DNA of 64,000 bases, from contig CAVPTI010000001.1 of the NCBI GenBank assembly GCA_963708775.1, forward strand, positions 1 through 64,000, given 5' to 3'. This stretch comes from JAGVSR01 sp963708775 (GTDB lineage: Bacteria; Pseudomonadota; Alphaproteobacteria; Rhizobiales; Hyphomicrobiaceae). This document shows, in pieces, positions 43,431 through 53,339 of this stretch. The stretch's first letter is position 1. The number at the start of each line of letters is the position of its first letter. The notes beneath the pieces were generated by a model. That model was given only the letters and a program-made list of their open reading frames with translations, did not search any database and had not been told where the DNA came from. A program made the translations under genes and the position numbers.

Positions 43431-43658
43431 TCAGCCGCTCTTCGTCGTATCGCGGCGGGCTTCGTTCGCCCGTGCTTCATGTTCGAGCGTGCGCGGGCCG
43501 TCGCGGGAGGGCTCAGGCGTCTCGTCTTCCTGCATGCCCTTCTTGAAGCTCTTGATGCCCTTGGCCACGTCGCCCATGAGCGTCGAGATCTTACCGCTTC
43601 CGAACAGCAGCACGACGACGAGCAGCAGCAGCAGCAGATGTGTGGTTGAGAGACCCAT
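43431..43658 (-). CDS. tatA: Twin-arginine translocase subunit TatA
   Basis: Pore-forming single-span subunit. The 75-residue protein starts MGLSTTHLLLLLLVVVLLFGSGKIS with the FG-x-G-K-I hinge, then the amphipathic helix LMGDVAKGIKSFKKGMQ and an acidic tail. The ATG at 43658 puts the membrane helix at the N-terminus as in all TatA proteins; an upstream in-frame start would add 13 residues. First of the tatABC genes. Confidence 0.95.
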   Translation of the reverse strand: MGLSTTHLLLLLLVVVLLFGSGKISTLMGDVAKGIKSFKKGMQEDETPEPSRDGPRTLEHEARANEARRDTTKSG

Positions 43659-43770
43659 GACTTTGGTAATCCTTTTGGCGACCGCGCTGCGTGTCACAAT
43701 CGAGAGGTGTTATCGCAAACTGGTGACACCTGGGCAATGCCGGACGCCTCTGACATATCGGTAAGGTTGC

Positions 43771-44904
43771 CTAGCCCTCGGTGGGGGCCGGAAACACAAG
43801 TGCACGGCCGATATCCACTTCGATGCCGACTTCGCTCCCCTTCGGCCGCGTCCGGCCTTCGTGCGTCCGCACGCGGAGCGGTGCGTCGAAGCCTTGCACG
43901 CCGATTTCCAAGAGCGCGATGTCACCTAGAAACTTGGCGTGCAGGATGCGTCCCGGCAAGCCCCTGCCCGGTTCGGTGACGCGAATGCCGCGCTCCCGAA
44001 GCCCAAGGATAGCCACGTCGCCTTCGGCCACGCCGGGTGCGGTGACGCGACCGAGCGGCGTGTCGATGGCGCCGGCCTTGGCGCGATAGGCGATCTCGTT
44101 AATCTCGGAAAAAAGACGGGCGACGAACAGCTCCGACGGATGATCATAGAGGTCCTCTGCCGTCCCCGTTTGGACAATCAGACCTTGGCGGAGAACGGCG
44201 ATGCGGTCTGCCAAGCGCATGGCTTCTTCGGGGTGATGGGTGACGATCACGGCGGTGGCGCGGGTTTCGCGCAGGAGCGCGAGCGTCTCCTCCTGCATGC
44301 TGTCGCGCAGCTGCACGTCGAGGCCGGAAAAGGGTTCGTCCATGAGGAGCACGGCTGGACGGGGAACGATGGCGCGGGCGAGCGCTACGCGCTGCTGCTG
44401 TCCGCCCGACAAGATATGGGGATAGGCGTCGCTCATGTGGGCAAGGCCGACGCGGGTGAGCATGGCGCGGGCTTCGCGCTCGGCCTCTCTGCGTGGCAAG
44501 GCTTTCAGGCCAAAGGCCACGTTCTGAATGATCGTCAAATGAGGAAAAAGCGCGAAATCCTGGAACATCAGCCCGACGCTGCGTTCCTCAGGCGGGACGA
44601 AGCGCGACGGCCCGGCGACCTCCTGGCCGTTGATGAGGACGCGGCCGGCGGTGGGCCGTTCGATGCCGGCGGCAAGGCGGAGAAGCGTGGTCTTGCCGCA
44701 GCCGGAGGGTCCCAGAAGGCAAACGACTTCGCCCGGCGCGATGGAGAGCGAGACATCGTGCAGGGCGAAGGTGTCGCCGAAGCGACGCTCGACGTGTTCG
44801 AATGACAGGCTTGCAGCGAATGTCGCTGCCGCACGCCGAGGTGTGCCAGTGGCGGCGGGCTGTGACGTGTCGTGGCCGCTGATGTCGGGAGAACTCGCGC
44901 TCAC
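43771..44904 (-). CDS. Orphan ABC importer ATPase (FbpC-like), GTG start
   Basis: A 377-residue ATPase of the metal/sugar importer type. Walker A is GPSGCGKTTLLRLAAG, the Q-loop FQDFALFPHL, the signature LSGGQQQRVALARA, Walker B VLLMDEPFSGLD and H-loop VTHHPEEAM. The C-terminal about 130 residues form a TOBE-like regulatory domain. These features match Fe(3+)/phosphate-type FbpC proteins. No permease or binding protein is next to it, so partners must be encoded elsewhere. GTG at 44904 (VSASSPDIS) is the best start, lying 46 bp after scpB. The gene interrupts the common scpB-tatA junction. Confidence 0.85.
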   Translation of the reverse strand: MSASSPDISGHDTSQPAATGTPRRAAATFAASLSFEHVERRFGDTFALHDVSLSIAPGEVVCLLGPSGCGKTTLLRLAAGIERPTAGRVLINGQEVAGPSRFVPPEERSVGLMFQDFALFPHLTIIQNVAFGLKALPRREAEREARAMLTRVGLAHMSDAYPHILSGGQQQRVALARAIVPRPAVLLMDEPFSGLDVQLRDSMQEETLALLRETRATAVIVTHHPEEAMRLADRIAVLRQGLIVQTGTAEDLYDHPSELFVARLFSEINEIAYRAKAGAIDTPLGRVTAPGVAEGDVAILGLRERGIRVTEPGRGLPGRILHAKFLGDIALLEIGVQGFDAPLRVRTHEGRTRPKGSEVGIEVDIGRALVFPAPTEG

Positions 44905-44950
44905 TGTTTGTCTTTCGCAACGGCGCGCGAGGGCTGCCTCGCGCTCCGGA

Positions 44951-45842
44951 TCAGGCGCCTTCGGGGGTGCCCGGCTCCGGCTTATCGGGCTCGTCCTCTT
45001 CGGGCAAGTCGAGCTCCATTTCAGCCTGAACGGTCTCTTGTTCCTCGTCCTCGTCGGCAGCATCGAGCGGGAGTTCGTCCGGCATCAGGGCTGCGACATC
45101 GGTGGGGCTCGGGACGGAGAACCCGGGCGGCAGATTGCTGTCGAGAAGGCCCTGAGCCTTGAGATCGGCAAGGCCCGGCAGGTCCTTGACCGTGTCGAGG
45201 CCGAAGTGGGCCGAGAAAGGCGTCCGTGGTGCCATAGGTGATCGGCTTGCCCGGGGCGCGGCGGCGGCCGCGTGGGCGGACCCAGCCGGATTCAAGAAGG
45301 ATGTCGAGCGTGCCGCCCGATGTGGAGACGCCGCGGATCTCCTCGATTTCGGCCCGGGTCACCGGCTGATGATAGGCGATGATGGCGAGCGTCTCGAGAG
45401 CCGCCTTGGACAGTCTGCGCTCCTCGTGGGCGTGCTTTTCCAACAGCCAGGAGAGATCCTCGGCGGTGCGCATCGCCCACTTGCCGGCCGTCTTGACGAG
45501 GTGCACGCCGCGGCCGGTGTACTGCTCTTTCAGCTCAGCGAGGATCGCGGTGACGTCCGTGCCTTTGGGCAGGCTTTCGGCGATGGTCGCTTCGTCCAGC
45601 GGTTCGGAGGCGGCAAAGAGCAGCGCTTCGGCAATACGAACGCTCTCCATCTGCTGACGCAGATCGCCTTCGCCAAAATCAGGGGCGGGTCCAATGCCGA
45701 GCTGCACGTCGCCCAGCGCGGCGGCGAGTTCGCGCGCTTCGGCCGCGAGCGGATCCTCGAAGTCGGCGTCGCGCTCCACGCTCTCGTTGTTCGACACGAG
45801 CTTGAGCCGGGGCGGTGTCATTTTTTTCTTCCCGTCCTTCAT
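44951..45842 (-). CDS. scpB: Segregation and condensation protein B, one frame break
   Basis: Winged-helix partner of ScpA and the SMC condensin complex. The region from RIAEALLFAASEPLDEATIA through RLSKAALETLAIIAYHQPVTRAEIEEIRGVSTSG carries the family signature. The frame breaks at an AAA at 45216-45218. Removing one base continues with SAHFGLDTVKDLPGLADLKAQGLL, the normal second winged helix end, and a C-terminal acidic extension (ADEDEEQETVQAEMELDLPEEDEPDKPEPG) giving 296 residues. The start at 45842 (MKDGKKKM) lies 23 bp downstream of the scpA stop; a GTG at 45884 would overlap it. Confidence 0.92.
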
Positions 45843-45865
45843 TGATCTCCAGAACGCCTTACTCT

Positions 45866-46711
45866 TCAGCCGATCCGCTGCCACGCGGAGCCGTCGCCGC
45901 GCTTGCGCACGAAGAGCGGAGCGAACGGCGCCTCCTGCTGCAATTCAAGATACCCTTCGCGTGCCATCTCAAGCGTGGCACCGAACGAGCTGGCGATGAC
46001 GGTCTTCGTCTCTTCGGCAGGTGCGGTTTCGGGAAGGTAGTGGTGCATGAAGAGATCGAGTTGCGTCCACGAGCCTGCAGCGCTTTCGCCAACAAGCTTT
46101 TCGAGCCGCGTGCGCGCTTCCTTGATAGACCACACCTTGCGCGCCTTGACGACGTGAGTGGCTTTGACAGTTCGGCGGCGCTGATCGGCGTAGGCTTTCA
46201 ACAGGTCGTAGATCTGCGCGGTCCATTCCGTGTCGCGCACGGTCTTGACGCCTTCGGGCATGCCGCGGGGGAACACATCGCGGCCGAGACGCTTGCGCGT
46301 CATCAGCTGCGCCATGGCGTTGCGCATGGCTTCGAGACGCGCGAGGCGGAAGGCAAGCTTCTGCGCCATTTCTTCCGCAGATTCTTGCCCGTCCTCGGTC
46401 TTCTCCTTCGGCAAGAGAAGTCGCGATTTGAGGAATGCGAGCCAGGCCGCCATGACAAGATAGTCGCCGGCGATCTCGAGCTTCAAGCGCTGCGCTTCGT
46501 TGATGAAGGTGAGGTACTGTTCGACGAGACCCAGGACAGAGATGTGCGCAAGGTCGACCTTCTGCGTGCGGGCGAGCGCCAGCAACAGATCGAGCGGCCC
46601 TTCGAAACCTTCGACATCGACAATGAAGGCTTCGGCAGCCGACGGCGCGTTCTCCGCGTCGGGGAGTTCCCAACCGGCTGTGTCGCGCGACTCTGACGGC
46701 TCGTCGCCCAT
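45866..46711 (-). CDS. scpA: Segregation and condensation protein A
   Basis: Kleisin subunit of the SMC-ScpAB complex that organises the chromosome. The 281-residue protein has VDVEGFEGPLDLLLALARTQKVDLAHISVLGLVEQYL at the N-terminus (SMC-binding) and the C-terminal winged-helix end with VIASSFGATLEMAREGYLELQQEAPFAPLFVRK. The central part is acidic and helical. Start at the ATG at 46711. It follows nagZ by 44 bp and precedes scpB. Confidence 0.94.
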   Translation of the reverse strand: MGDEPSESRDTAGWELPDAENAPSAAEAFIVDVEGFEGPLDLLLALARTQKVDLAHISVLGLVEQYLTFINEAQRLKLEIAGDYLVMAAWLAFLKSRLLLPKEKTEDGQESAEEMAQKLAFRLARLEAMRNAMAQLMTRKRLGRDVFPRGMPEGVKTVRDTEWTAQIYDLLKAYADQRRRTVKATHVVKARKVWSIKEARTRLEKLVGESAAGSWTQLDLFMHHYLPETAPAEETKTVIASSFGATLEMAREGYLELQQEAPFAPLFVRKRGDGSAWQRIG

Positions 46712-46755
46712 ATGGGTCCTTCAGCTGGCCGCAACCGGGAGCGGCACCTTTCAGC

Positions 46756-47793
46756 CTATACTGATTCAGATCGGCGGGTGTGGCTGGTAATCATCTCAGA
46801 CAGTTGGCGTTCCGCCGATGCGACGTCGAAAACTTCCCGGTTTTTCAAGACGGCAAGCGCGACGTTGGCCCGCCGTAGCGCGGTTCCAGCGAGGTCGGGG
46901 ACGCCGCTCGCCGCCTCTTCCATCTCAGACAGGACGCCGGAGCAATGCAAGGCGACATCTGAGCCCGCTCGAATCACGGCTTCGGCGCGCTCGCGCATGC
47001 TGCCTCTGAGGGCGTGCATACCCAAATCGTCGCTCATGAGAAGGCCGTCGTAGCCGATCTCGCCGCGGATGATTTCGGACGTGACCTTGGCCGAAGTGCT
47101 GGCAGGGGCCGCAGGGTCGATGTCGCTGAAGACGACATGGGCGCTCATCGCGGCGGGAATATCGGCCAGTTGCTTGAAGGGGGCGAAATCGCTGGCGGAC
47201 AGTTCCGCTTGCGGGGTTTCGACCACGGGCAGGTCGAGGTGGCTGTCCTTGGTCGCCCGGCCGTGGCCGGGGATGTGCTTGATGACGGGCAGGACGCCGC
47301 CGGCGATAAAGCCCTTTGCGACCGCCCGACCGAGGCGAACGACTTGCTCAACGGACGTGCCGAAGGCGCGGTCACCGATAATGGCGTGAGCGCCAGGAAC
47401 GGGAAGGTCGAGGACGGGGGTGCAGTTGGTGTTGATGCCGAGGTCGCGTAGATCACGGGCCACGAGGCGAGCGGCGGCTTCGGCGGCGGTGCACGCGCCG
47501 TCGGCGTCGCCCGATTCATAGCGTATGGCATAGGCGGCGGCTGGCGGCAGAGCGCGGCCGAGCGGGGGGCGCAGGCGTTGCACGCGGCCGCCTTCCTGGT
47601 CGATGAGCACGAGAGTTTCATCCGAGCCGATGGCGGCAAGCGCATCGGCGACGAGGCGGCGGATCTGGTCGTGGTTCTCGCAGTTACGCGCGAACAGGAT
47701 AATCCCGAGCGGGCGCACGTCGCTCAAGAAGCGGGCTTCCCCCGCAGTCAGGGCCGTGCCTTCGAGACCGGTGATGAGCGCTCGGCGGTGCAT
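46756..47793 (-). CDS. nagZ: Beta-N-acetylhexosaminidase
   Basis: Cytoplasmic glycosidase of family 3 that removes GlcNAc from recycled peptidoglycan muropeptides. The family hallmark KHIPGHGRATKDSHLDLPVV, with His-Asp loop, and the nucleophile segment GLLMSDDLGMHAL are present; DQEGGRVQRLRPP is the substrate-binding piece. The ATG at 47793 (MHRRALITG) is preferred over a TTG six codons upstream. It is downstream of the SPOR-domain gene with a terminator between, and upstream of scpA in the usual order. Confidence 0.94.
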   Translation of the reverse strand: MHRRALITGLEGTALTAGEARFLSDVRPLGIILFARNCENHDQIRRLVADALAAIGSDETLVLIDQEGGRVQRLRPPLGRALPPAAAYAIRYESGDADGACTAAEAAARLVARDLRDLGINTNCTPVLDLPVPGAHAIIGDRAFGTSVEQVVRLGRAVAKGFIAGGVLPVIKHIPGHGRATKDSHLDLPVVETPQAELSASDFAPFKQLADIPAAMSAHVVFSDIDPAAPASTSAKVTSEIIRGEIGYDGLLMSDDLGMHALRGSMRERAEAVIRAGSDVALHCSGVLSEMEEAASGVPDLAGTALRRANVALAVLKNREVFDVASAERQLSEMITSHTRRSESV

Positions 47794-47827
47794 CGCGTTG
47801 TTCGATTCCAATGGGGCGCTTCATAGC

Positions 47828-47857
47828 AAAAGGCCGCGGATGGGTGCCGCGGCCTTT
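47828..47857 (-). terminator. Terminator after the SPOR-domain gene
   Basis: Stem of 11 bp: AAAGGCCGCGG with CCGCGGCCTTT (47847-47857) around a 7-base loop, with a TTTT run on the transcribed strand. Located 20 bp after the SPOR stop and 34 bp before nagZ, so nagZ may have its own promoter. Confidence 0.8.
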
Positions 47858-47877
47858 CATATCATCTCTGGTCTTGC

Positions 47878-49612
47878 TCAGTAGGCCATAACCCAGCAGC
47901 TTGAATAGCCGGCCGTTTTCAACTGCGAGCAGACCGAGTTGGCACCATCCTTGGAACCGGGGGGCCCGACAACAAGACGGTGATAGCGGCCTTTTTCACC
48001 GAGGTTGGCTTCCGTAACGTCAGGCGTCTTGTTCTGCAAAATGCCGCCGTAGCGCTGCTGCAGATCGGCGAACTGCTGGAGCGCATCGATGCGGCTCGTG
48101 CCAGAGGCGGGCACCGAGGCGAGGACTGCAACGTAGCCGAGACCGGATACCTTTGGTGCGGCGGGAGCGGGAGCCGTCGCGCTCTCGGGGATGGCTGCGG
48201 TCTTGGTAATCGGCTTGGGTGCGGGCTTGGGCTTTTCGGCCACCGGCTCGGGTGGGGAGTCATCGATCGCCGTGTTGATCGACTTCGGCATAACGGGTGC
48301 CGGGCGTGGATCGTTCGAGGCCACCTGCACGGACTGCGCGGGCGGCGCTGGAGGCTGCACGACGATCGGCTGGGGCTTTGGAGCAGAGGCCGCACCTGGT
48401 GTCGGCACATCGATGAAGAGTCATGCCTGGAACGGGAACGGATAAGCCCGGAACGGATGCAGGCTCGGGTGGCTGTGACGCTGCGGAGGGAGCTTGGATC
48501 GCACCATCGCGTCCGACGACCAGCGTCTGTACTTTTCGCGCACCAGCGCCGTCTGCTTCGGACGAAGACGCGGGCGCTGAGCTATCGCCGCCTTCGCCGA
48601 GACGGCCGAGCAGCTTGCTATCGGTGTTGGCGAACTGTTTGCCGCCCGGTGTGGAAGGCTTCACCTTCGAGGGGCCTTCGGCGCTCTTCACGACGGGCGT
48701 GGGACCGCCGGTGCTGTCACCAAGCAAGGTCTGGTAGGCATAGGTGAGACCGCCCCCAATGACAATCGCGCCGACCAGGGCGCCGGCAACCGTTAACCAC
48801 TTGCGGGAGCGGACGGGCTGTTCGGGTTCGTAGTCGTTGTCTTCGTCGTAGCCTTGAGCGTTCGGATCGGTGTAGGCCTGCTGATCATAACCCGGCTGGG
48901 CATACCCGTGGGCATCAAAGCCTTGCTGACCGGCGTAGCCCTGGGGCTGCTGCTGATAACCTGATTGGTGCCCCCAATCGGAATAGCCAGGCTGGGGATG
49001 CGTCGCCAGATCGGCGGTCAGGTGACCATAATCTTGGGCGGGGGGCTGCGGCGGCTGCGTGCGGCCTTGCGGCGGCATGTAACTCGCCAGATCGTAGCCC
49101 CGCGGGTCGGCCGACGGTGCCGGAGCGGGTGCGGCGGCCCACTGATCGTACTGGGCACCGCGCAAAGCCGGCGCAGGAGCCGGTTCCGGCTGGTAGCCGT
49201 AGCCGTTGTCATAGCCCGCGGGCTGCTGCGGCGGGTATGGGTTGGCGGCCGGGTTAGCGTGCTGGGCACTCGGAAAAGGTTCGGGGGTGGGCGGGCGGCG
49301 CGACGGCTGGGTTGCAGGTACGTATGGGTCGAATTGCGGCGCCTGAGGGCTGCGGGGATCGGCACCCCATTGATAGCCTGGGTCCTGGTGTCCATAGCCG
49401 GCCGGCGGTTGAGCCGCATAGCCTTGTTGCGCGGCAGGCTGCTGGGGCTTCGGGTTCGGCAGCGGTGCACCGCCGAGACCCTGGGTCCAACCGGCCAAAT
49501 CATATTCGCCCTGCTGCGGACGGACGCCTTGAGGATGAGCGCCCTGTGCGCCTTGCGGACGCTGCGCCGGCCATCCTCCCGGAGGTGCCTGTGGACTGTC
49601 GGAGCGGGACAT
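47878..49612 (-). CDS. SPOR-domain protein, one frame break
   Basis: A membrane-anchored cell-division protein that probably binds denuded peptidoglycan at the septum. The N-terminal about 270 residues are disordered and extremely rich in Gln, Pro, Tyr and Gly, with QGYAAQPPAGYGHQDPG-like imperfect repeats. A single membrane helix (WLTVAGALVGAIVIGGGLTYAYQTL) follows basic residues RSRK. The frame breaks between about 48414 and 48428 and continues through a Pro-rich linker to the SPOR fold (GYVAVLASVPASGTSRIDAL ... GRYHRLVVGPPGSKDGANSVCSQLKTAG). Removing one base yields 577 codons. The order argS-SPOR-nagZ-scpA is typical. Confidence 0.88.
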
Positions 49613-49696
49613 TGCGATCATTCCTTCAGCTTGAGGCCGTCAGCCCCACACCTGTGGAGCCTGAAGACCCTGCTCGAATCGGCGTTACGGCCAAAT

Positions 49697-51508
49697 CTAG
49701 CGCATGGTTTCCGGGGCCTCGACCCCGAGAACTCCAAGACCTGAGGATATCACCGCACGCGTCGCCTCAACGAGCGCACACCGCGCGATCGTCAGGCCCC
49801 CGTCTTTCGTCTGGATAAAACGCAAATGTGGCAAATCATTGCCGCGCGTCCATAAACCATGAAAAGCGGAAGCCAGATCATAGAGATAGAAGGCCAGACG
49901 GTGGGGTTCGCGCGCGTCCGCGGCGGTGGCGATCAAGCGGGGGTAGTGGGCGAGTTTGCGGACGAGATCGAACTCGGCGGGATCCGTCAGCTGCGACAAG
50001 TCAGCTTTGGCGAGCGACGCCTTCGAGATGTCCAGCGAGGGCATCTGTTCAGCGACGTTGCGGAATACACTCGATGCGCGTGCATGGGCGTACTGCACAT
50101 AGAAGACGGGATTATCTTTCGACTGCTCGGTGACTTTTGCGAAGTCGAAGTCCAGCGGTTCGAGCTCCTTCCGGTAGAGCATCATGAAGCGGACGGGATC
50201 GCGGCCGACTTCATCGACGACATCACGCAGGGTGACAAAGGTGCCGGCGCGCTTCGACATCTTGAACGGCTCGCCGCCCTTATAGAGTTTGACAAGCTGC
50301 ACGACTTTGATTTCCAGATCGGTGCTGCCGCCGCGCGTGCGCCAGGATTTCAGCTTGCCCTTCTGATCGCGTTCGAGCACGCCGCCTGCGAGCGCGGCAA
50401 CTGCCGCCAACATGCGCGGAATGTAGCCGATGTGATCGGCGCCGAAGACATTGATCAGGTGCGGAAAGCCCCGACTGATCTTGTCGAAATGGTAGGCGAT
50501 ATCGCCGGCGAAGTAGGTGTAAGTGCCATCCGACTTTTGCAGCGCGCGGTCCATGTCGTCGCCGAATTCGGTCGACTTAAAGAGCGTCTGCTCGCGGTCT
50601 TCCCATTCCTCATCATCGTGCCCGAGAGGTTTGGCGAGGCGGCCCTCGTAGATAAGGTCCTTCTTGCGCAAAGCTTCGATCGCGGCCCGCACTTGATCAA
50701 CACCGCCGCGCGACAGCGACGCTTCCGAAACGAACGCGTCGTGTCTGATGTTCAGGGCCGCAAGGTCGTCCTTGATCATGACGAGCATCGCGGCGATGGC
50801 CTCTTCACGGAACAGCGCCAGCCACTCCGCTTCAGGTTTGCCGACGAACGTGTCGCCGTATTTTTCCGCAAGCACGGCGCCGATTGGCTTCAGGTAATCG
50901 CCGGGATAGAGGCCTTCGGGAATTTCGCCGATCTGTTCGCCCAGCGCTTCGCGATAGCGCAGGTGAGCGGAGCGGGCGAGCACGTCGACCTGACCGCCAG
51001 CATCGTTGATGTAATACTCGCGCGTGACTTTATAGCCGGAGAAGGCGAGCAGATTGGCGAGCGCGTCCCCGAACACGGCACCACGACAATGGCCGACATG
51101 CATGGGGCCGGTGGGGTTTGCAGAGACGTATTCGACGTTGACGCCATCCGGCTTAGGCGCGCCGCGGCCATAGGCTGCGCCATCTGTCACGATCGACGTG
51201 ATGAGTTGCTGCCAGAACGCGGGCGTCATCGTGAGGTTGAGAAAGCCGGGACCGGCGACGGCGACGGATGCAAGTTCAGGGTCGGTTTCAAGTTTGGCCT
51301 TGAGCGCTTCGGCGAGGTCGCGGGGCTTCATCCCAGCCGGCTTCGACAGCGCCATCGCGACGTTTGAGGCGAGATCGCCGTGGGTCGTGTCGCGCGGCGT
51401 TTCGACTTCAATGTGGGGCAGCGCCACGTCGCGCGGGATCAGACCTTCCACCTTGAGGTCGGCGAGCACGGCCGCGATCTTGGCTTCGACGTGAGTGAAG
51501 ACGTTCAT
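49697..51508 (-). CDS. argS: Arginyl-tRNA synthetase
   Basis: Class I synthetase charging tRNA-Arg. The 603-residue protein has the N-terminal tRNA-recognition domain, the HIGH-type motif as NPTGPMHVGHCRGAVFGD, the KMSKR motif FKMSKRAGTFVTLRDVVDEVG and the DALR anticodon domain at the end (ALVEATRAVISSGLGVLGVEAPETM). Length and motif spacing are normal and the frame is uninterrupted over 1.8 kb. It is followed on the same strand by the SPOR gene and preceded by dgt. Confidence 0.96.
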   Translation of the reverse strand: MNVFTHVEAKIAAVLADLKVEGLIPRDVALPHIEVETPRDTTHGDLASNVAMALSKPAGMKPRDLAEALKAKLETDPELASVAVAGPGFLNLTMTPAFWQQLITSIVTDGAAYGRGAPKPDGVNVEYVSANPTGPMHVGHCRGAVFGDALANLLAFSGYKVTREYYINDAGGQVDVLARSAHLRYREALGEQIGEIPEGLYPGDYLKPIGAVLAEKYGDTFVGKPEAEWLALFREEAIAAMLVMIKDDLAALNIRHDAFVSEASLSRGGVDQVRAAIEALRKKDLIYEGRLAKPLGHDDEEWEDREQTLFKSTEFGDDMDRALQKSDGTYTYFAGDIAYHFDKISRGFPHLINVFGADHIGYIPRMLAAVAALAGGVLERDQKGKLKSWRTRGGSTDLEIKVVQLVKLYKGGEPFKMSKRAGTFVTLRDVVDEVGRDPVRFMMLYRKELEPLDFDFAKVTEQSKDNPVFYVQYAHARASSVFRNVAEQMPSLDISKASLAKADLSQLTDPAEFDLVRKLAHYPRLIATAADAREPHRLAFYLYDLASAFHGLWTRGNDLPHLRFIQTKDGGLTIARCALVEATRAVISSGLGVLGVEAPETMR

Positions 51509-51610
51509 TCCAGAGAATCCCTTAGTCGGTGCGGCGGCTCGCTCCTGCGGTTGCTGCCCATTACCCCAAGATCTCCCCGTCTCAGTCGACGTGGGTGGGG
51601 GTGCGCGCGT

Positions 51611-52846
51611 CTATCGCAATTCCGGGGTTTCGGCAAACAGGCGGCGATGTTCGGCGATGGCATAGCGATCGGTTTGGCCGGCGAGATAGTCGGCGGCGAG
51701 GCGTACGCGTTGGCGGGGTTCCAAGCTTTCGCTGATGGCTTGCCAGGTTTCCGGCAGCGCGGTGCGGTGGTTGGGATCGGCATAGCACGTGAACAAATCC
51801 CGGACGATGCCTTCGGCGGCGGTCATGACGCGCAGGACACGGGGATGGCGGTAAACACGATCGAAGAGAACGGCCCGCAGAGCCGCCAAATCGGCCCACA
51901 TCGGGGCGGAGAAGCGGATCACCCGGCGTCCGGCGGAGCGGATGGCGTCCGGTGATCGGGGCGCGAGCGTGGCAAGTTCCTCGCGACTTTCGAGGACGAC
52001 GTCGCGGATCAGCGCGGTGATCATTCGGCGGGTGACTTCGAACACGGCGCGGCTCTTATCGGCGCCTTCCCCTTCAGCAATCACAGCGGAGGCGAATGCG
52101 CCGACGAACGGCACGTCGGTCAAGCTTGCGAGCGATAGCAGTCCGGCGCGCAGACCATCATCCACATCGTGGGTGAGATAGGCAATGTCGTCGGAAAGAG
52201 CCGCGACCTGCGCTTCACTGCTGGGCCAGTTCTCCGGTTGAAGGGAACGCCACGTTTCAATGGGTCGAATGACCTTCAGAACGGCCGCAGCCTTCTCGTT
52301 CGTCAGCGGGCCGTTGTGCTTGGCGAGGCCTTCGAGTGTTTCCCACGTCAGATTGAGGCCGTCGAAGGAGCGATACTTGCGTTCGAGCGATGTGACGACT
52401 CGCAGGCTCTGGGCGTTGTGGTCGAAGCCGCCGTGGTCCGCGATCGCCTCGTCGAGCGCGCGCTCGCCTGCGTGGCCGAACGGCGGGTGGCCAAGATCAT
52501 GAGCGAGAGCGAGGGCCTCGGCGAGATCTTCATCGAGGCGAAGCTGACGGGCTATGGTGCGTGCGATCTGCGCGACTTCAAGGCTATGGGTGAGGCGCGT
52601 CCGGTAGTGGTCGCCCTCATGGTAGAGGAAGACCTGCGTCTTATGAGTGAGACGGCGGAACGCGGTGGCGTGCAGAATGCGGTCACGGTCGCGCTGGAAG
52701 GGGCTGCGGGTCGGGCAGTCCGGCTCGGAGAAGCGCCGGCCGCGGGACAGGGTCGCGCTGGCTGCATAGGGGCCGGGCGACCGCTCGCCGGGTTGCAGAT
52801 CCGCGCCGTAGTCCCGGCTCTCTGGTTTGGCTGTTCGCGCGGTCAT
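51611..52846 (-). CDS. dgt: dGTP triphosphohydrolase-like protein
   Basis: HD-domain nucleotide hydrolase that removes triphosphate from dNTPs. The 411-residue protein has the histidine/aspartate sites FRRLTHKTQVF, RTRLTHSLEVAQIARTIAR, ALALAHDLGHPPFGHAGERALDEA and later DDIAYLTHDVDDGLRAG. A short Arg/Gly/Pro N-terminal leader precedes the domain. The start MTARTAKPE lies 129 bp from the divergent erpA; in-frame upstream codons run through erpA and are not credible. The Dgt-erpA divergence is common in alphaproteobacteria. Confidence 0.93.
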   Translation of the reverse strand: MTARTAKPESRDYGADLQPGERSPGPYAASATLSRGRRFSEPDCPTRSPFQRDRDRILHATAFRRLTHKTQVFLYHEGDHYRTRLTHSLEVAQIARTIARQLRLDEDLAEALALAHDLGHPPFGHAGERALDEAIADHGGFDHNAQSLRVVTSLERKYRSFDGLNLTWETLEGLAKHNGPLTNEKAAAVLKVIRPIETWRSLQPENWPSSEAQVAALSDDIAYLTHDVDDGLRAGLLSLASLTDVPFVGAFASAVIAEGEGADKSRAVFEVTRRMITALIRDVVLESREELATLAPRSPDAIRSAGRRVIRFSAPMWADLAALRAVLFDRVYRHPRVLRVMTAAEGIVRDLFTCYADPNHRTALPETWQAISESLEPRQRVRLAADYLAGQTDRYAIAEHRRLFAETPELR

Positions 52847-52974
52847 CCGTGTCCGGTCGTCCGTGGCGAGGGGTTTGACAGGTGCTCGTTGGTCCCTATC
52901 TTCCTTGAGAGCGAAACGCCAGCGCCATGGCAATCCTCCACCCGGCGCTTTGGTGACCAACCCACGGGAAACAC

Positions 52975-53307
52975 ATGAGCGAACCGTCCGTAGTCGTGAC
53001 TGCCCCTGCCGCCCGGCGAATCGCCGAGATCGTGGCCTCCGAGCCTGCCGGCACGATGCTTCGCGTCGCGGTGGAAGGCGGCGGCTGTTCGGGCTTCCAA
53101 TATCGATACGACCTGACGCGGGAGGCGGCGCCCGAAGACATTGTGATCGAGCGGGATGGTGCGAAGGTCCTGATCGATCCGGTGTCGCTGGAATATCTCT
53201 CGGGATCGGAAATCGATTTTGTGGACGATCTGATCGGCGCATCGTTCCAGATCCGCAATCCGCAGGCGACATCGTCGTGCGGATGTGGCACGAGCTTTTC
53301 GCTCTAG
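52975..53307 (+). CDS. erpA: Iron-sulfur cluster insertion protein, A-type
   Basis: Carrier of Fe-S clusters to target enzymes. The 110-residue HesB-family protein shows the three conserved cysteines: EGGGCSGFQYRYD and, near the end, SSCGCGTSFSL. The first half reads VVVTAPAARRIAEIVASEP. Start at the ATG at 52975. It is followed by the exonuclease gene with 32 bp and is divergent from dgt. Confidence 0.93.
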   Translation: MSEPSVVVTAPAARRIAEIVASEPAGTMLRVAVEGGGCSGFQYRYDLTREAAPEDIVIERDGAKVLIDPVSLEYLSGSEIDFVDDLIGASFQIRNPQATSSCGCGTSFSL

Positions 53308-53339
53308 AGGCCGCCCTCAAATCAAAGTTCGCGCCGTTC

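Noticed and set aside
49859..51367. 502-codon open frame opposite argS
   Set aside because: It lies entirely antisense to an intact, motif-complete argS in the usual GC-rich shadow frame and has no protein character.
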